Shown piece by piece: positions 62,091-64,000 of a stretch of 64,000 nucleotides of DNA. The translations under genes were made by a program, and so were the position numbers. The first letter of the stretch is position 1. The number at the start of each line of letters is the position of its first letter. Below the pieces are notes generated by a model. It was not told the origin of the DNA and searched no databases. It was given only the letters and a program-made list of their open reading frames with translations. The stretch comes from Opitutaceae bacterium (GTDB lineage Bacteria; Verrucomicrobiota; Verrucomicrobiia; Opitutales; Opitutaceae). Location of the stretch: positions 310,001 to 374,000 of the forward strand of contig JAIXWF010000011.1 in NCBI GenBank assembly GCA_027482185.1. The letters run 5' to 3'.

Positions 62091-63176
62091 TCAGAGCTCG
62101 TCGTCGCTGGCGACGTTGAGCGAGGAGGCTTTCTGGTACTCGGTGACGCGGCCTTCGAAGAAGTTCTGCTCCTTCTTGATGTCCATCATCTCGGCAAGCC
62201 AGGGCAGCGGATTGCGGACGCCAGGGTTGAGGAGGGCGAGGCCGCAGCCCTCGAGCCGGCGGTCGGCGATATAGTCGATGTAGGTGAGGAACTCGTCGAT
62301 CGCGAGGCCGACGGCGTTGACCGGCAGGCAGTCGCGGATGAATTCCTTTTCCAGCGTGATGGCTTCGCGCATGAGCTCGCGCAGCTCCTCCTTGAACTCG
62401 GCGGTCCAGATCTCGCGGTTCTCCTCGACGAGATCCATGAACAGATTCCGGAAGACCTCGATGTGGTTGGACTCGTCGCGCAGCGTGTAGCGGAACATCT
62501 GGCCGATGCCGGGAAACTTGTTCTGCCGGTAGAGCGACAGCACCATGCCGAAGAGGCCGTAGAACTGCGTGCCCTCCATGCACTGGCCGAAGACGAAGAT
62601 GTTTCGCGCCAGGAGCTTCTTGTTCTCGGGCTTGGTCAGATCGAGGTCGCGGCGCAGGTCGCGGGAGACCTTGGTGACGAATTCGTTTTTGCGGACGATG
62701 GTCGGCACATCCTCGAACATCGCCTCGCACTCGTGCGGGTTGATGCCCAGCGAGGCGATCATGTAGAGCAGCGAATCGGCGTGGATGTTTTCCTCGTGGG
62801 CGTGGCGCCCGAGCACGAGCTTGAGCTCCGGGGCGGTGACGAGTTCGCGGACGACGTGCTGGATGTTGTCGCCGACGATGCCTTCGGCCGCCGAGAAGTA
62901 GCCGATGCCCATGCGGATGATCCAGCGCTCGACCTCGGAGAGGGATTTTTCGTCGCGCCACTGCTCGATGTCCTTGCCCATCGGGATGTCCTCGGGCTCC
63001 CAGTGGTTGGCCTTCATCTTCCGGTAGAGATCGTAGGCCCACTGGTACTTCAACGGCAGCAGGTTGAAGGTCATCGTCTCGCGGCCATTGATGACCCGCT
63101 TGCCGGCGAAGGCGGCTTCGGCTTTGGCTTCGTCGAGGACGAAGGTCTTGGCACCGATCTGAAACGTTTTTTGCAT
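62091..63176 (-). CDS. nrdB: Class I ribonucleotide reductase, beta subunit, class Ic-like (Leu at radical site)
   Basis: 361 aa. Metal ligands by pattern: Glu98 (GYFSAAE), Glu129 and His132 (ENIH), Glu201 (CMEGTQFYG), Glu235 and His238 (DESNH). The residue four after His132, which is the radical Tyr122 in Escherichia coli and Phe127 in Chlamydia, is Leu136 (ENIHADSL). The first ligand is Glu, as in chlamydial class Ic, and not Asp. So a Mn/Fe cofactor without tyrosyl radical is predicted. Near the C-terminus, VTEYQKASSL supplies Tyr347 for radical transfer. Located upstream of nrdA in the same direction; nrdA carries three ATP-cones. Confidence 0.93.
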   Translation of the reverse strand: MQKTFQIGAKTFVLDEAKAEAAFAGKRVINGRETMTFNLLPLKYQWAYDLYRKMKANHWEPEDIPMGKDIEQWRDEKSLSEVERWIIRMGIGYFSAAEGIVGDNIQHVVRELVTAPELKLVLGRHAHEENIHADSLLYMIASLGINPHECEAMFEDVPTIVRKNEFVTKVSRDLRRDLDLTKPENKKLLARNIFVFGQCMEGTQFYGLFGMVLSLYRQNKFPGIGQMFRYTLRDESNHIEVFRNLFMDLVEENREIWTAEFKEELRELMREAITLEKEFIRDCLPVNAVGLAIDEFLTYIDYIADRRLEGCGLALLNPGVRNPLPWLAEMMDIKKEQNFFEGRVTEYQKASSLNVASDDEL

Positions 63177-63289
63177 GGGACTGGCGGAAGGCGGCGGAAA
63201 AGGAGTGAAAAGGCGGAAAAGAGGGCTGGTTTCGGGGACAGCAGGACCCTAGGCGACTAAAAGTTGTTGGGAGTTATTGACGCGTTGTT

Positions 63290-63330
63290 GACCACAACAG
63301 GATGTGGTTCCCAACCGCGGCGACCACAAC
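63290..63330. promoter_or_regulatory. Inverted and direct ACCACA repeats upstream of nrdB
   Basis: ACCACA (63291-63296) pairs with TGTGGT (63303-63308) around a six-base spacer. GACCACAAC occurs at 63290-63298 and again at 63322-63330, 32 bases apart, close to three helical turns. Located 115-155 bases upstream of nrdB. They do not match the NrdR-box consensus, so the regulator is unknown. Confidence 0.4.
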
Positions 63331-63399
63331 CCATGGTACCGCAGTTTTTTTCCGTCAATTCGTTTGTCGTGATTTCGGGGTGAATTTTTCGGCCAATTT

Positions 63400-64000
63400 T
63401 GGCTTGCCCAAAGACTTGGAACTTTGCCCCGAGGGAAAAAAACACCGCCCGCGCGGCCGGTTGCGGGCGGCCCGCCCCGGCGCCCGCCGGCGGGTACCGC
63501 CGACGATTCCCCTAACCGCTCCCAGTCCGCCGGTTGCGCAATCCAGGCACCCTCCGCCGGCGACCCCGGGCGGCCCCGCGGGGTCCCGGATCCGGCGGCC
63601 CGGGGCGGAACCCGCCCCGGCGCCCGGCCGGCGGCGTATCGGAAACGGAATGACACCGGATCCCGCCGGTCCGTTTTGCCTCGGAAAAACCGCCCCGGCG
63701 GCGTCTCCGCAATCCGGTGACACGGGACTGTAACACAAAATTGGAGACATCGGCGGCCATCAGGGCCGCTGCTCGGCCGCCGCGCCCAGCATTAGCGGAA
63801 CTGCAACCCCGGCCCGGCCGGCCGGCCGGCGGGCGAGCCGCCCGGCGAATCCGTTTTCCCGATACAGCCGGGCGGACGCTTCGGTATCCGAAATCCGGAT
63901 TCACCGTCGGCGGCGTCCTGCGGCACGCCCCGGACGGCCGGCGAAGGGACGCCGCCCGGCGCGCCCGGGACCGGCGGCCGCGCGCGGCGGACGGGCAAAA
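63400..64000. other. GC-rich end of window, no gene supported
   Basis: Apart from the AT-richer leader of nrdB (to about 63440), this stretch has extremely high GC with runs such as CCGGCCGGCCGGCCGGCGGG near 63810. Several frames are open by composition alone, but none shows a start, motif or codon pattern like the real genes here. It may hold the control region of a gene beyond the right edge. Confidence 0.5.

Noticed and set aside
63249-64000. Several open frames of 100-145 codons at the right edge
   Set aside because: All frames are open because of extreme GC; no start context, motif or signal distinguishes one.

Overview
The window is about 64 kb of very GC-rich chromosomal DNA with strong third-position GC bias. 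The gene content points to a verrucomicrobium of the Opitutaceae type (inference from several independent markers). These markers are two VPDSG-CTERM sorting-signal proteins, a PVC-type heme/dehydrogenase protein, a TIGR03067-like protein, a chlamydia-like class Ic ribonucleotide reductase, a formylglycine-type sulfatase, large secreted proteins ending in the same twin C-terminal module, and a REP-associated (RAYT) transposase with its palindromes. I see no phage, plasmid, CRISPR, rRNA or tRNA.

Layout. 1-2.8 kb: a minus-strand, translationally coupled operon (GMC oxidoreductase, gluconate-dehydrogenase subunit 3, phosphodiester-glycosidase-like protein running off the left edge). 2.9-9.6 kb: esterase, secreted amidase, phospholipase D-like protein and a soluble histidine-kinase ATPase, all on plus. 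9.7-13.5 kb: a giant secreted c-type cytochrome protein fused to a DUF6807/PmoA-like domain. 13.6-29.9 kb: a purine-nucleoside island containing a TetR regulator, a TonB receptor, three exported adenosine-deaminase-family proteins, an adenine deaminase-like enzyme, two NUP-family purine nucleoside permeases, an ABC importer (ATPase, permease, lipoprotein) and a HupE-like metal permease. A frameshifted RAYT and a REP palindrome sit between its two convergent operons. 30.2-34.4 kb: an ethylene-receptor-like hybrid histidine kinase convergent with a heme-binding chemoreceptor. 34.8-44.1 kb: housekeeping and small regulatory genes (EngB GTPase, DTW tRNA enzyme, VOC protein, PAS and HDOD proteins, TPR protein). 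44.2-58.3 kb: secreted and surface proteins, a sulfatase, TrmO, a second DTW protein, and several unknown exported proteins. 58.4-63.2 kb: nrdA and nrdB. 63.2-64 kb: no supported gene.

How the genes work together. The clearest system is the 13.6-29.9 kb island. A TonB receptor could bring nucleosides or nucleic-acid breakdown products across the outer membrane. The exported deaminases would convert adenosine or adenine in the periplasm, and the NUP proteins and ABC importer would handle uptake. HupE may supply the metal that the deaminases need. Three similar 14-base sites (AGTAAG-N5-ACT) occur at 14384, 18772 and 29938, one at each of the island's control regions. The first lies in a perfect 6-4-6 palindrome between the TetR gene and the TonB receptor, which suggests one TetR regulon. 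The second observation I rate highly is NrdB, which has leucine where class Ia enzymes carry the radical tyrosine and glutamate as first metal ligand. This matches the chlamydial class Ic type, and NrdA carries what look like three ATP-cone regions.
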